Source: UBA6136 sp044237765 (GTDB taxonomy: Bacteria; Pseudomonadota; Gammaproteobacteria; Methylococcales; Methylococcaceae). From it: a stretch of DNA of 64,000 nt. Shown here in pieces: positions 7,812 to 17,142 of this stretch. The notes under the pieces are model-generated. The model was not told the DNA's origin. It saw nothing but the letters and a program-made list of their open reading frames with translations, and did no database searches. Numbering within the stretch: the first letter of the stretch is position 1; every line of letters begins with the position of its first letter. The stretch spans positions 79,083 through 143,082 of the forward strand of contig JBIIEQ010000001.1 in assembly GCA_044237765.1 (NCBI GenBank). Direction: 5' to 3'. Position numbers and translations under genes: made by a program.

Positions 7812-8858
7812 TCAAGCGCCTTCGCGTTTGCCCAAGCCGATATAAGCCAAGGTCTTGGGTGGTTCAGGGAGTTGGTAATCCCGTTCACGAAAGAGCATCA
7901 CACAGGCATCAACTGCCCGGGCATCGTAAAAATCCCCCGCCCCGGAGCTGATTTCCTGCAGGGCCACATCAATCCCCAAACCGGGTCGATAGGGACGGTT
8001 GCTAACCATCGACTCAACTGTATCCGCCACCGCCATGATTCGGGCTTGTAACGAGATTTGCTCGCCTTTTAGGCCGTTGGGATAGCCCTCGCCATTGAGT
8101 CGCTCATGATGTTGTGCCACAAAATCCGACACGGGCCAGGCTAGGTTGAGTGGTTTGAGTATGTTCACCCCCGCCTGAACATGCCCTTGCAGCATATTGA
8201 TTTCAAGCGACGACAGCTTGCCGGGCTTGGTCAAAATTTCCACCGGAATACCAATCTTTCCGATGTCATGGACCAGGCACGCCAGACGTAGGCCATTAGT
8301 ATCATGCTCAGACAGTTCCAGCAGTCGGGCAATGGCGACGGCCAGGTCGGCAACCCTGGCTTGATGACCGGCGGTATAAGGGTCACGGGATTCGATGACG
8401 TTGGACAATGCTGCAATGGAGGCCGTAGCCTGCGCCAGTTCCCGGCAGCGTGCGGCCTCCAGCTCCTCAGCAAGTTTTACTCGATCGGAGATGTCACGAA
8501 TGTTGCACTGAATGACCGTGGTTCCGGCCACATCGTAAGAGTTACAGGTAAACTCCACAGGGACCCTGCTACCATCCCGATTCTGTAAATCCAGATGTTC
8601 GTAGCGGACATACCCCTCACGCAGCAGTGTTTCACGCGCTATGGCTGCAATAGACTGGTCGCCAATCAGCCCAAGCTCCCAAACCTGCTTGCCGAGGATT
8701 TCTTCCAGCCTGTAACCCAGCATTTTCAGGAGATAGGGATTGGCATCCTCAATCTCCGACTGTGGGTGGTTGAGTAACAGAATGCCATCCTGTGCAGTCT
8801 CAAACAGCCGGGTATAGCGTAGCGCAAATTCTTTTTGTGTGGTCATTCCCTGATCCAT
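7812..8858 (-). CDS. PAS-HD-GYP cyclic-di-GMP phosphodiesterase
   Basis: The 348-residue protein has an N-terminal PAS domain (about 12-125) and an HD-GYP domain (about 145-330). The HD pair is in LVHDIGKIGIP (H197-D198) and the GYP motif is in HHERLNGEGYPNGLKG (258-260). Proteins with intact HD-GYP motifs usually hydrolyse c-di-GMP to pGpG or GMP, so this one should oppose the cyclase encoded next to it. No receiver or membrane domain is seen, so it is probably soluble and senses a ligand through PAS. An ATG five codons in (8846) is an alternative start; neither has a good ribosome site. Confidence 0.9.
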   Translation of the reverse strand: MDQGMTTQKEFALRYTRLFETAQDGILLLNHPQSEIEDANPYLLKMLGYRLEEILGKQVWELGLIGDQSIAAIARETLLREGYVRYEHLDLQNRDGSRVPVEFTCNSYDVAGTTVIQCNIRDISDRVKLAEELEAARCRELAQATASIAALSNVIESRDPYTAGHQARVADLAVAIARLLELSEHDTNGLRLACLVHDIGKIGIPVEILTKPGKLSSLEINMLQGHVQAGVNILKPLNLAWPVSDFVAQHHERLNGEGYPNGLKGEQISLQARIMAVADTVESMVSNRPYRPGLGIDVALQEISSGAGDFYDARAVDACVMLFRERDYQLPEPPKTLAYIGLGKREGA

Positions 8859-8989
8859 GTTGAGTAAAAGACATGAGCTTACTCCCTTTAACCTCGTTAC
8901 CGGTGAAGTCTGCCGCCTGACTGTGCTGACCGAAGATGGCTAATCAGACGGTCGGCAAGGTTTTATTTCCATACCTAAGGGGTAAAACC

Positions 8990-9005
8990 ACCGGCTTCAG
9001 CCGGT
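8990..9005. repeat. IS200/IS605-end-like hairpin
   Basis: ACCGGC and GCCGGT pair perfectly around TTCA, preceded by GGTAAAACC and followed by AGCTTTAGC. Hairpins of this GGCTTCAGCC kind are common at IS200/IS605 ends and in RAYT-associated repeats. No transposase is present nearby, so at most it is a remnant. The call rests on resemblance only. Confidence 0.3.
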
Positions 9006-9360
9006 CAGCTTTAGCTATCGCGGTGATGGTTCATGCGGTGGGGGAATTAGCTGCCTTTGTGTCTCGCCACCGTCAGCGAGAACCATGAGCAGTTGCAGAA
9101 GAAAGCGATGGCCCTCATGACCCGACTACGAACCTAGCCAGAGCGGGTCAGATCCCACTTCCATCATCCCGCCGCGTAGTGCGCAACACAACCTATTTAA
9201 GGGTCATATCAATAGCCCGCACGCCATTCGGAGCGCTTATTGCCGTTTTAGCTCGTTAATTTGCCCAAATTGAGGCATAACGCATTCTTCGTCAGTCCGT
9301 ATTGGTGCAAGTGGCCATGGGTCTGTCGTCCTCAGTCTGTTTTGGCTGTGCCCGTCTCTG

Positions 9361-9376
9361 TGGCCCGCTCCTTGCT
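9361..9376 (+). promoter_or_regulatory. Possible sigma-54 (-24/-12) promoter for the Anbu operon
   Basis: TGGCCCGCTCCTTGCT matches the sigma-54 consensus TGGCACGNNNNTTGCW well, with the GG and GC elements separated by the required ten bases. The predicted transcript start (about 9387) falls directly before the chosen ATG at 9388, which would leave no leader. Either the site is fortuitous or translation begins at a later ATG such as 9424. I saw no activator-binding site. Confidence 0.3.
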
Positions 9377-9387
9377 TGGTGTAATGC

Positions 9388-10815
9388 ATGAACATGAAAC
9401 CCCCCCCAACTTTCTATAACGAGATGCACACCGAGGATGGTGTGGTTCGTGAAATCTATCAGCGTTACACGCAGTGGCTGGAGGCCTTGCCCGATGGCGC
9501 GTTGCAGCGCAAGACCGCCGAGGCCGAATTGCTATTTCGCCGTCTGGGTATCACCTTTGCCGTGTACGGAGAAGCTGATGGTGGCGAACGCCTGATTCCC
9601 TTCGATATCGTGCCGCGTATTTTTGGTGCCGAGGAGTGGCGACGACTGGAGCTTGGCATCAAGCAACGTGTGAGGGCGCTCAATGCCTTTCTCCATGACA
9701 TCTACCATGAGCAGGAAATCATTCGGGCGGGTGTAATCAGCGCACATCAGGTGCTGGATAACGCCATGTACCGGCCGGAAATGCAGGGAGTGGACCTGCC
9801 CAACCGGGTGTATGCGCAGATTGCCGGCATCGATCTGGTTCGGGTCGCGCAGAACGACTTTTATGTTCTGGAAGATAACCTTCGTACCCCATCCGGTGTC
9901 TCCTACACGCTGGAAAACCGCAAGACCATGATGCGTTTGTTTCCCGAGCTGTTCGCCCAGCATGCGGTGGAGCCGGTGGAACACTACCCGCAGATGTTGC
10001 TGGATACACTGCGTGAATCCGCGCCGGATCATGTCAGCAATCCGGTCATCGTCGTCCTGACGCCCGGAGCCTTCAATAGCGCCTATTTCGAGCATGCCTT
10101 CCTAGCCAGCCAGATGGGCGTCGAGCTGGTCGAGGGGCAGGACCTCTTCGTAGACCAGAAGAAGGTGTTCATGCATACCACCGAAGGCCCGCAACAAGTG
10201 CACGTGATCTACCGTCGCGTTGATGACGATTTCCTCGATCCGCTCGCCTTCAGGCCCGATTCCATGCTCGGTGTGCCGGGATTGTTCGAGGCCTATCGCA
10301 GCGGCCACGTGGCTCTGGCCAACGGGGTGGGGACCGGCGTTGCCGACGACAAGTCCACCTATCTGTTCGTGCCGGACATGATCCAGTTCTACTTGGGCGA
10401 GAAACCCCTGCTGTCGAATGTTCCAACCTGGCGGCTGAGCGAGGCGGACGATCTCAATTACGTTCTCGAGCATCTGCCAGAACTGGTGGTCAAGGAGGTC
10501 CAGGGTTCCGGCGGCTACGGTATGTTGGTCGGGCCGACCAGTTCCAAGGCGGAAATCGAGGCTTACCGGCAACGCATTCTTTCGGAGCCTGCCAATTTCA
10601 TTGCGCAGCCCACGCTGGCGCTGTCAGCCTGCCCTACACTGGTGGAATCCGGCGTCGCCCCCCGTCATGTCGATTTACGGCCCTTCGTACTGTCGGGCAA
10701 GGATATTCGGATGGTGCCGGGTGGACTCACCCGGGTTGCGTTGAAGGAAGGTTCACTCGTCGTCAACTCATCCCAGGGTGGTGGCACCAAGGATACCTGG
10801 GTTTTGGAGGACTAA
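9388..10815 (+). CDS. Circularly permuted ATP-grasp protein of the Anbu operon
   Basis: The 475-residue protein matches the circularly permuted ATP-grasp family (DUF404/DUF407). Its N-terminal part reads FYNEMHTEDGVVREIYQRY, with GVDLPNRVYAQIAGIDLVRV in the middle. The C-terminal part has the phosphate-binding stretch ELVVKEVQGSGGYGMLVGP and RPFVLSGKDIRMVPGGLTRV. Members are thought to form amide or peptide-like bonds using ATP, but no substrate is established. The partner alpha-E gene starts three bases after its stop, and this pairing is conserved in bacteria carrying Anbu. It is the first gene of a six-gene operon running to 17972. Near-neighbour ATGs at 9394 and 9424 are alternative starts. 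Confidence 0.9.
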   Translation: MNMKPPPTFYNEMHTEDGVVREIYQRYTQWLEALPDGALQRKTAEAELLFRRLGITFAVYGEADGGERLIPFDIVPRIFGAEEWRRLELGIKQRVRALNAFLHDIYHEQEIIRAGVISAHQVLDNAMYRPEMQGVDLPNRVYAQIAGIDLVRVAQNDFYVLEDNLRTPSGVSYTLENRKTMMRLFPELFAQHAVEPVEHYPQMLLDTLRESAPDHVSNPVIVVLTPGAFNSAYFEHAFLASQMGVELVEGQDLFVDQKKVFMHTTEGPQQVHVIYRRVDDDFLDPLAFRPDSMLGVPGLFEAYRSGHVALANGVGTGVADDKSTYLFVPDMIQFYLGEKPLLSNVPTWRLSEADDLNYVLEHLPELVVKEVQGSGGYGMLVGPTSSKAEIEAYRQRILSEPANFIAQPTLALSACPTLVESGVAPRHVDLRPFVLSGKDIRMVPGGLTRVALKEGSLVVNSSQGGGTKDTWVLED

Positions 10816-10818
10816 ATC

Positions 10819-11796
10819 ATGTTGTCACGCACCGCAGAAAACCTGTTCTGGATGGCTCGCCACATCGAGCGCGCCGAAAACACTGCCCGTATTCTGGATG
10901 TAGCACTGCGCTCTTCTTTGTTGCCGCTCGATATGGAAGGGGCCGAAGCTTATCTCTGGTACGCGCCTCTCAATATCACCGGCTGCGCCCATGGCTATGA
11001 GGCCAAGTATGGGCTGGCCAGGGCCGATGCCGTGACCCATTACATGGCGCTGGACCCGGATAATCCCTCGAGTATCTTCAGTTGCCTGCGTCAGGCGCGG
11101 GAGAATGCCCGCACGGTCCGCGGCGCGATCACTTCGGAAATGTGGGAGGTCATCAATTCCACCTGGCTGGAGATGAGCCGCCTCTCGCAAACGATGAGCG
11201 ACGAGAGCTTTACCGAATTCTTCGAGTGGGTGAAGGAGCGCTCGCACCTGTTCCGCGGAGTAACCCTGGGCACCATCCTCAAGGACATTGCACTCAATTT
11301 CATCAGGCTCGGCACCTTTCTCGAGCGTGCCGACAATACGGCGCGTATCCTCGATGTGAAGTATCACATCCTGTTACCCAGCGTCGCCGATGTCGGTGGC
11401 GCAGCCGACTATTACCAATGGGGCTCATTGCTCAAGTCGGTGAGCGCGTTCGAGGCTTACCGTAAAACTTACCGGGACGTCATTTCACCTCTGCGCGTGG
11501 CGGAACTGTTCATATTGCGAGACGATATGCCGCGCTCCCTTCACGCCTGCATGAATGAAGTTGAAACCGCGTTGCTGACCATCGATGGGACTTCGGGGCG
11601 GGAAACCCGGCGTCTGGCGGGCGAGATACATGCCCAGCTGCATTTCGGTCGGATCGAGGATGTCTTTGCCTGTGGGCTGCATGAATATCTGACGGTTTTC
11701 CTAGGGAACACCGATCTGTTGGGGCGCGAAATCCGCAGTGCCTATCTGTCGCATGGGGACCCCGTGTCGCTGATGTCCATGCGGCAGGCGGCCTGA
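10819..11796 (+). CDS. Alpha-E domain protein (DUF403)
   Basis: The 325-residue, mostly helical protein has the family's opening MLSRTAENLFWMARHIERAE and a repeat of that pattern in LGTFLERADNTARILDVKYH near residue 175. It begins three bases after the ATP-grasp stop. Alpha-E proteins nearly always occur beside circularly permuted ATP-grasp genes, either separate or fused, and are assumed to work with them; no activity is known. It has no signal peptide or membrane segment, so it is cytoplasmic. Length is normal for a stand-alone member. Confidence 0.9.
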   Translation: MLSRTAENLFWMARHIERAENTARILDVALRSSLLPLDMEGAEAYLWYAPLNITGCAHGYEAKYGLARADAVTHYMALDPDNPSSIFSCLRQARENARTVRGAITSEMWEVINSTWLEMSRLSQTMSDESFTEFFEWVKERSHLFRGVTLGTILKDIALNFIRLGTFLERADNTARILDVKYHILLPSVADVGGAADYYQWGSLLKSVSAFEAYRKTYRDVISPLRVAELFILRDDMPRSLHACMNEVETALLTIDGTSGRETRRLAGEIHAQLHFGRIEDVFACGLHEYLTVFLGNTDLLGREIRSAYLSHGDPVSLMSMRQAA

Positions 11797-11828
11797 GGGC
11801 CCCTCCATCCTGTTTTTTCTGAAAAATC

Positions 11829-12596
11829 ATGACTTATTGTGTAGCTTTAAAATTGAACTCCGGCATGGTGTTCGCCTCCGACTCACGCACCAATGCCGGG
11901 GTTGATCAGATTGCCTGCTTCAAGAAAATGCGCAGTTTCATCAATCCCGGTGAACGCGCCATCGTCATCTTGAGTTCCGGCAATCTGTCGATCACCCAGA
12001 ATGCCATCAACCTGCTGGAGCAGCAGGGGCGTCATCCAGAGCAGCGAAATATCTGGAATGTCGAGTCGATGTTCGACGTGGCGCAGCTGCTGGGTGAATG
12101 TCTGCGCTCGGTTCGCGAGCATGATGGAGCCTTCCTGGCCCAGAGCAATGTAGATGCCGGTGCCAACTTCATTGTCGGCGGACAGATTCGCGGCGAGCGC
12201 ATGCGCCTCTGTCTGGTTTATGCCGAGGGTAATTTCATCGAGGCGGGAGACGAAACCCCCTATTTCCAGATTGGCGAGACCAAATATGGCAAGCCGATTC
12301 TTGATCGGGTCATCAAGCCGGATACGCCTTTGAACGATGCCATCAAGTGCGTTCTGGTGTCGTTTGATTCCACCATGCGCAGTAATCTCTCGGTGGGTTT
12401 GCCCATCGACCTGGCCTGTTACGGCGAATCCAGCTTCTTCCTTGACCTCGAACAGCACATCACCCAGGACGATCCGTACTTCTCGCAAATCAGCAAGCGC
12501 TGGAGTGACGGACTGCGGGGCGTATTTGCCTCCCTGCCGAATCCGGACTGGCTGAGCGAGCCGGAAAGCCCAGTCGAACCTGGCAACCTCTTATGA
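11829..12596 (+). CDS. Anbu, ancestral beta-subunit proteasome-like peptidase
   Basis: The product starts MTYCVALKLNSGMVFASDSR, the typical Anbu N-terminus. After removal of Met the Thr becomes the N-terminal nucleophile of this Ntn-hydrolase fold, and there is no propeptide. The 255 residues fit the Anbu family, which is longer than HslV. Anbu subunits assemble into an open helical or ring-like oligomer related to HslV and 20S beta subunits. A protease function is inferred for the family, and no dedicated unfoldase is known. It sits between the alpha-E gene and the transglutaminase gene, as in many proteobacterial Anbu operons. Confidence 0.92.
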   Translation: MTYCVALKLNSGMVFASDSRTNAGVDQIACFKKMRSFINPGERAIVILSSGNLSITQNAINLLEQQGRHPEQRNIWNVESMFDVAQLLGECLRSVREHDGAFLAQSNVDAGANFIVGGQIRGERMRLCLVYAEGNFIEAGDETPYFQIGETKYGKPILDRVIKPDTPLNDAIKCVLVSFDSTMRSNLSVGLPIDLACYGESSFFLDLEQHITQDDPYFSQISKRWSDGLRGVFASLPNPDWLSEPESPVEPGNLL

Positions 12597-12618
12597 CGGT
12601 CAGCCTGAGGTTCACGCC

Positions 12619-15600
12619 ATGACCATCCGTGTCGCGCTGCATCACAAATCGCACTATGTCTTCGATCGACCGGTGGTGGCTGCGCCGCACGAAATCCGCC
12701 TTCGGCCAGCTGCCCATGCCCGCACCCCGATATCAGGCTATTCACTGAAGATTCTCCCGGCGCAGCATTTCATTCACTGGCAGCAGGACGCCTACGGCAA
12801 CTTCGTAGCGCGACTGACGTTTCCAGAGCCCACGCGGGAGATCGATATCACGGTCGATTTGCTGGCCGACATGACGGTCATCAATCCGTTTGATTTCTTC
12901 GTCGAGGAATGGGTCGAGCATTACCCCTTCACCTATCCCGAGCAAATGGCCTCGGAGTTGGCCCCCTTCCTTGAAATAGAGACGTCTGGCCCGCTATTTG
13001 AGTCCTGGCTGGCGGCATTCAGCCGGGACATTCCGGTCGGTATCACGACGACCAATCTGCTTGTACTGATCAACCAACGGGTCCAGCAAGCCGTCTCCTA
13101 CCTGATTCGTCTGGAGCCCGGTGTTCAGAGCTGCGAGGAAACGCTGGCGAAGCGTTCCGGTTCCTGTCGTGACAGTGCCTGGCTGCTGGTGCAATTACTG
13201 CGGCACCTCGGCATTGCCGCCCGCTTCGTGTCCGGCTATCTGATCCAGTTGGTGGCTGATGAAAAGCCGCTGGAGGGTCCGGCCGGACCCACGGCGGATT
13301 TCACCGATCTGCATGCCTGGTGCGAAGCCTACATACCTGGTGCCGGTTGGGTCGGAATGGATGCGACTTCGGGCCTGCTAGCCGGGGAAGGGCATATCCC
13401 GCTGGCCGTTTCCGCCCTGCCGACCTCTGCTGCCCCCGTGATCGGCATGACCAGTTTCTGTGACGCCAGACTGGATGTGAGCATGACCGTCACGCGTCTG
13501 CACGAAGATCCCCGCGTGACCAAACCCTACTCCGAAGCTCAGTGGGGCGAGATACAGGCACTGGGTTGTCAAATAGACGAGGACCTGAAGGCAGGCGATG
13601 TCCGGCTGACGCAGGGCGGTGAGCCGACCTTTGTTTCTGCGGACAATATGGATGGCCCGGAGTGGAACATCGCCGCGCTGGGTGAGGAAAAGTGGGCGCT
13701 GGCCAACCGATTGATCCAGCGTCTGCAGCCCCTATTCGCACCCGGTGCCGTGCTCCATTTTGGTCAGGGCAAGTGGTACCCGGGAGAACCCCTGCCGCGC
13801 TGGGCCCTGAATCTGTTCTGGCGTGTCGACGGAACCCCGGTGTGGCGTGACAGCGCCTGTTTTGCAGTGACTCCGGACGAGGCGCTGTCATTGAACTCAG
13901 CCGAATCCTTTGGCCAGGCGCTCACGGCCCATCTGGGGCTGAATCCGGGCTACCTCATTGCCGCCTTCGAGGATCCCTGGCTGGCTTTGGACGAGGAGAG
14001 CCGATTGCCCGCCAACGTCGACCCGCATGCAGCCGATCTGGATCATCCCGCCGTTCGCCAGACACTCGCCCGACAATTGCGCCAGGGTCTGACTGCCGGG
14101 GTCGGTTATGTCCTTCCAATCAAGTCGATAGATACCGAGGCTCAGCCGCGCTGGAAATCCAGCCGCTGGCCACTGGTGCATGATCGTTTGTATGTGTTGC
14201 CCGGCGATTCGCCCATGGGGTTGCGTCTGCCCCTGAGCAGCCTGCCCTGGGTCGCCCCCGAAGATTTCGAACTCGAGTTGCCGCTCGATCCCTTCGAAGC
14301 CCGAGACTCGCTCGCGGAGGCGCCTCCTGCCAAGCACACAGGAAAACCCGATCCAATAGACGATGAACCCGACGCGCGGGAAGTCATCCACACTGCACTG
14401 GGGTTGGAGGTGCGTGAGGGAATTCTTTATGTCTTTCTGCCGCCGGTTACTCGTCTCGAAGCCTGGCTGGAACTGGTGTCCGCCATTGAGGCCTGTGCTA
14501 CCGACCTGAAACAGCCGGTCCGGCTGGAGGGCTATGCGCCGCCGCGTGATCCCCGTCTGCTTTCGCTGTCGATCACGCCCGATCCGGGCGTGATCGAGGT
14601 CAACATTCATCCCTCCGAAAGTTGGGAAACACTGGAGCACCGCACGCGCGTTCTTTACGAGGAAGCGCGGCAAACCCGCCTGGCCACCGAGAAGTTCATG
14701 CTCGATGGACGCCACACCGGAACCGGCGGCGGCAACCACATCACGCTAGGTGGGGGCACGCCGGCAGACAGTCCGTTTCTCCGGCGACCCGATCTGCTCA
14801 AGAGTCTCATCACCTATTGGCAGCAGCACCCGTCACTGTCCTATCTGTTTTCCGGTCAGTTCATCGGTCCGACCAGTCAGGCACCACGCGTCGACGAGGC
14901 CCGTGACGACAATCTCTACGAGCTGGAGATTGCGTTCCAGCAAATCCAGTCGCGGCTGAAGCCCGGCAAGCAATCCGCCCAGCCCTGGCTGGTGGACAGG
15001 CTGTTGCGCAATCTGCTGATCGACATGACCGGCAATACCCACCGTGCCGAGTTCTGTATCGACAAGCTCTACTCGCCGGATTCCGCGACGGGGCGACTGG
15101 GCTTGCTGGAGTTGCGCGCCTTCGAGATGCCCCCGCATTATCAGATGAGTCTGGTTCAGGCCCTGCTGCTGCGGGCGCTGGTCGCCCGCTTCTGGAAGAC
15201 GCCCTATGCCGGCAAACTGGTTTACTGGGACACCGCGCTCCATGACCGCTTCATGCTCCCGCACTTCATCGAGGTGGATATCCGCGACATCGTCCGTGAC
15301 CTGCGGTCTGCGGGCTATGCCTTTGATGACGCCTGGTTTGCGCCTTTCCTGGAGTTCCGCTTCCCGCGTTATGGCAGCGTGGTCTACGAAGGCGTGAAGC
15401 TGGAATTACGCCAGGCCATCGAGCCTTGGCACGTGCTGGGCGAGGAAGTTAGCACGGGCGGCACGGCGCGCTATGTCGATTCCTCGGTAGAGCGTTTGCA
15501 AATCAAGATCAACGGCATGACCGGCAGCCGTCATCAGGTCATCTGCAATGGCCGCCTGCTGCCATTGCATCCAACCGGGGTCCCCGGCGAGTTTGTCGCT

Positions 15601-15906
15601 GCAGTCCGCTTCAAGGCTTGGGCGCCGCCTTCGGCTCTGCATCCCGCTATCGCTGTACATGCGCCCTTGGTGTTTGATCTGGTGGACAGCTGGAATGGCC
15701 GCGCCATCGGCGGTTGCACCTACCATGTCAGCCACCCCGGCGGTCGCAACTACGACACTTTCCCGGTCAATGCCAACGAAGCCGAAGCCCGCCGTCGGGC
15801 CCGGTTTTGGGAGCATGGCCATACCCCGGGCGCTCTGCGTGTGCGCGACGAACCGCCGAATCCCCGCTTTCCCCTGACCCTCGATCTCCGCTGGAAACCC
15901 CTTTAA
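12619..15906 (+). CDS. Large transglutaminase-like protein with DUF2126
   Basis: The 1095-residue protein has an N-terminal bacterial transglutaminase leader domain (about 1-85) and a transglutaminase-like cysteine protease core. The triad is visible: C183 in KRSGSCRDSAW, H232 in DLHAWCEAYI and D248 in WVGMDATSG. The remaining 800 residues are DUF2126, with DVRLTQGGEPTFVSADNMD near residue 325 and the conserved stretch GGGNHITLGGGTPADSPF near 702. No signal peptide is seen. Its place after Anbu is conserved in other genomes, and a linked peptide-processing or amide-forming pathway has been proposed for such clusters. The Anbu stop lies 22 bases upstream. Confidence 0.9.
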   Translation: MTIRVALHHKSHYVFDRPVVAAPHEIRLRPAAHARTPISGYSLKILPAQHFIHWQQDAYGNFVARLTFPEPTREIDITVDLLADMTVINPFDFFVEEWVEHYPFTYPEQMASELAPFLEIETSGPLFESWLAAFSRDIPVGITTTNLLVLINQRVQQAVSYLIRLEPGVQSCEETLAKRSGSCRDSAWLLVQLLRHLGIAARFVSGYLIQLVADEKPLEGPAGPTADFTDLHAWCEAYIPGAGWVGMDATSGLLAGEGHIPLAVSALPTSAAPVIGMTSFCDARLDVSMTVTRLHEDPRVTKPYSEAQWGEIQALGCQIDEDLKAGDVRLTQGGEPTFVSADNMDGPEWNIAALGEEKWALANRLIQRLQPLFAPGAVLHFGQGKWYPGEPLPRWALNLFWRVDGTPVWRDSACFAVTPDEALSLNSAESFGQALTAHLGLNPGYLIAAFEDPWLALDEESRLPANVDPHAADLDHPAVRQTLARQLRQGLTAGVGYVLPIKSIDTEAQPRWKSSRWPLVHDRLYVLPGDSPMGLRLPLSSLPWVAPEDFELELPLDPFEARDSLAEAPPAKHTGKPDPIDDEPDAREVIHTALGLEVREGILYVFLPPVTRLEAWLELVSAIEACATDLKQPVRLEGYAPPRDPRLLSLSITPDPGVIEVNIHPSESWETLEHRTRVLYEEARQTRLATEKFMLDGRHTGTGGGNHITLGGGTPADSPFLRRPDLLKSLITYWQQHPSLSYLFSGQFIGPTSQAPRVDEARDDNLYELEIAFQQIQSRLKPGKQSAQPWLVDRLLRNLLIDMTGNTHRAEFCIDKLYSPDSATGRLGLLELRAFEMPPHYQMSLVQALLLRALVARFWKTPYAGKLVYWDTALHDRFMLPHFIEVDIRDIVRDLRSAGYAFDDAWFAPFLEFRFPRYGSVVYEGVKLELRQAIEPWHVLGEEVSTGGTARYVDSSVERLQIKINGMTGSRHQVICNGRLLPLHPTGVPGEFVAAVRFKAWAPPSALHPAIAVHAPLVFDLVDSWNGRAIGGCTYHVSHPGGRNYDTFPVNANEAEARRRARFWEHGHTPGALRVRDEPPNPRFPLTLDLRWKPL

Positions 15907-15921
15907 ATCAGGAAAATATCC

Positions 15922-17142
15922 ATGTATTGCTCTACTGCCATGCCGCGCTTTGGTGACAAGAAAAACTCCGACTTTTTCGAGGAGTACCTGCCAAGGCTGC
16001 TGGAAGAACGCGATCGCTCCGGCCTGACCGAAATGATCGGCGGCATCGAGGCCATGATCATCAGCGTCGAGCCGGGCAACTCGGTGGAGTACATCGCCGA
16101 ACTGGCGCTGATGACCCCGTACCAATACCTGGTCACCCTGGACAGCGAGAAACATCTCACGCATGTCTTGCGCATTGACATGAATTCGCCCGATATCCTG
16201 CTGCGTGAAACCAAGGATCCCAAACATATCGATATCTTTCGCAGCCTCAATGATCTCTACCCGGTCGGGTCACGGCGGCCACATAGCCGATATCTTGGTG
16301 AAATCCTGCTGACCTCGGATCGTCATCAAGTGGTTGCCTTGCAGCAGCAGCGTGAGTTCCGCTTCTTCCAGGTCGGCCAACTGGCCGAGCTGGATTTGCC
16401 ACTCAATGTCAGCCTGTCCAAACCCTCGCCCTATACCCAAAATGTCGTCGGTTACATGGAGCGACCGGTGGACGGCATTCGTGTCTACCAGCATGGGGAA
16501 TGCCTCATTCTCCCAGCGGCCCAGGCGGCCAATGACCGTGGCAAGGAGATGCAGGAGCGGTTGGGTATTAACGAACTTCTCTGCCCGGTGGACCACCTGG
16601 CGACGCGTGTTTACAGCCAGAATCGGGAGGCGGCGTTATTGGAATATCTTGGCCTGTCCAGCTACTACTACTGGGGCAGCTATGACATCAAGGATCAGAA
16701 TTCATCGACCAACGTCACCAAAAGCATCCGTCAGGTGCCGGAATCCGTCAGCCCCGCCAAGGTCTTTACGGCCAATAATCATCCCTACTGCGTCAACCAT
16801 CTCGATCATTTGCCCAGCCCGACCGAAACCTTCGTCCGTAACTATGGCCCGCGACTCCATCACATCGCGGTCGAGGTCAAGGATGGCCAGCGGGACGGTA
16901 AGGAATACATCGACATCGTCGTCGATGCCATCTCCGGCCAGGGCAAGGGCTTTCTGCTGGAAACGATCGGTTCCAGGAGCGAAGGTCTCAAGCAAATCTT
17001 TTCATCGGCCTCGGACTTCTCCTCGCTGATCATTGAATACGTCCAACGTTTCGGCGATTTCCAGGGCTTCTTCACCAAGGACAACGTGGCACAACTGACC
17101 TATGCGGCCGGCCAGGAAGAGGGGGTCAAGGAAGGGGGTTGA
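15922..17142 (+). CDS. HPPD-like vicinal-oxygen-chelate (VOC) protein of the Anbu operon
   Basis: The 406-residue protein is not a standard Anbu-cluster name I know. Its C-terminal half reads like 4-hydroxyphenylpyruvate dioxygenase and related VOC enzymes: PVDHLATRV (H225), RLHHIAVEV (H314) and SLIIEYVQRFGDFQGFF (E372). These would form the two-His-one-Glu metal site in the right order. The stretch between H314 and E372 (FLLETIGSRSEGLKQIFS) also resembles HPPD. The first 200 residues are less clear and may be a decayed VOC pair or a different fold. The gene starts 15 bases after the transglutaminase and overlaps the next gene. A non-haem iron oxygenase role is inference; a structural VOC protein is possible. 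Confidence 0.65.
   Translation: MYCSTAMPRFGDKKNSDFFEEYLPRLLEERDRSGLTEMIGGIEAMIISVEPGNSVEYIAELALMTPYQYLVTLDSEKHLTHVLRIDMNSPDILLRETKDPKHIDIFRSLNDLYPVGSRRPHSRYLGEILLTSDRHQVVALQQQREFRFFQVGQLAELDLPLNVSLSKPSPYTQNVVGYMERPVDGIRVYQHGECLILPAAQAANDRGKEMQERLGINELLCPVDHLATRVYSQNREAALLEYLGLSSYYYWGSYDIKDQNSSTNVTKSIRQVPESVSPAKVFTANNHPYCVNHLDHLPSPTETFVRNYGPRLHHIAVEVKDGQRDGKEYIDIVVDAISGQGKGFLLETIGSRSEGLKQIFSSASDFSSLIIEYVQRFGDFQGFFTKDNVAQLTYAAGQEEGVKEGG

Larger units (their letters stand above)
8859..9387. other. 529-base intergenic region between divergent operons
   Basis: No reading frame here looks coding on either strand. The region separates the minus-strand c-di-GMP genes from the plus-strand Anbu operon and should hold both promoters. 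It contains a short GC hairpin at 8990-9005 like those at IS200/IS605 ends and a possible sigma-54 promoter at 9361-9376. The stretch 9010-9180 has the look of decayed coding sequence with stops, but I cannot assign it. Confidence 0.5.

Noticed and set aside
13897..14739. 280-codon minus-strand frame opposite the DUF2126 gene
   Set aside because: Fully antisense to a conserved long gene and without recognisable domains.
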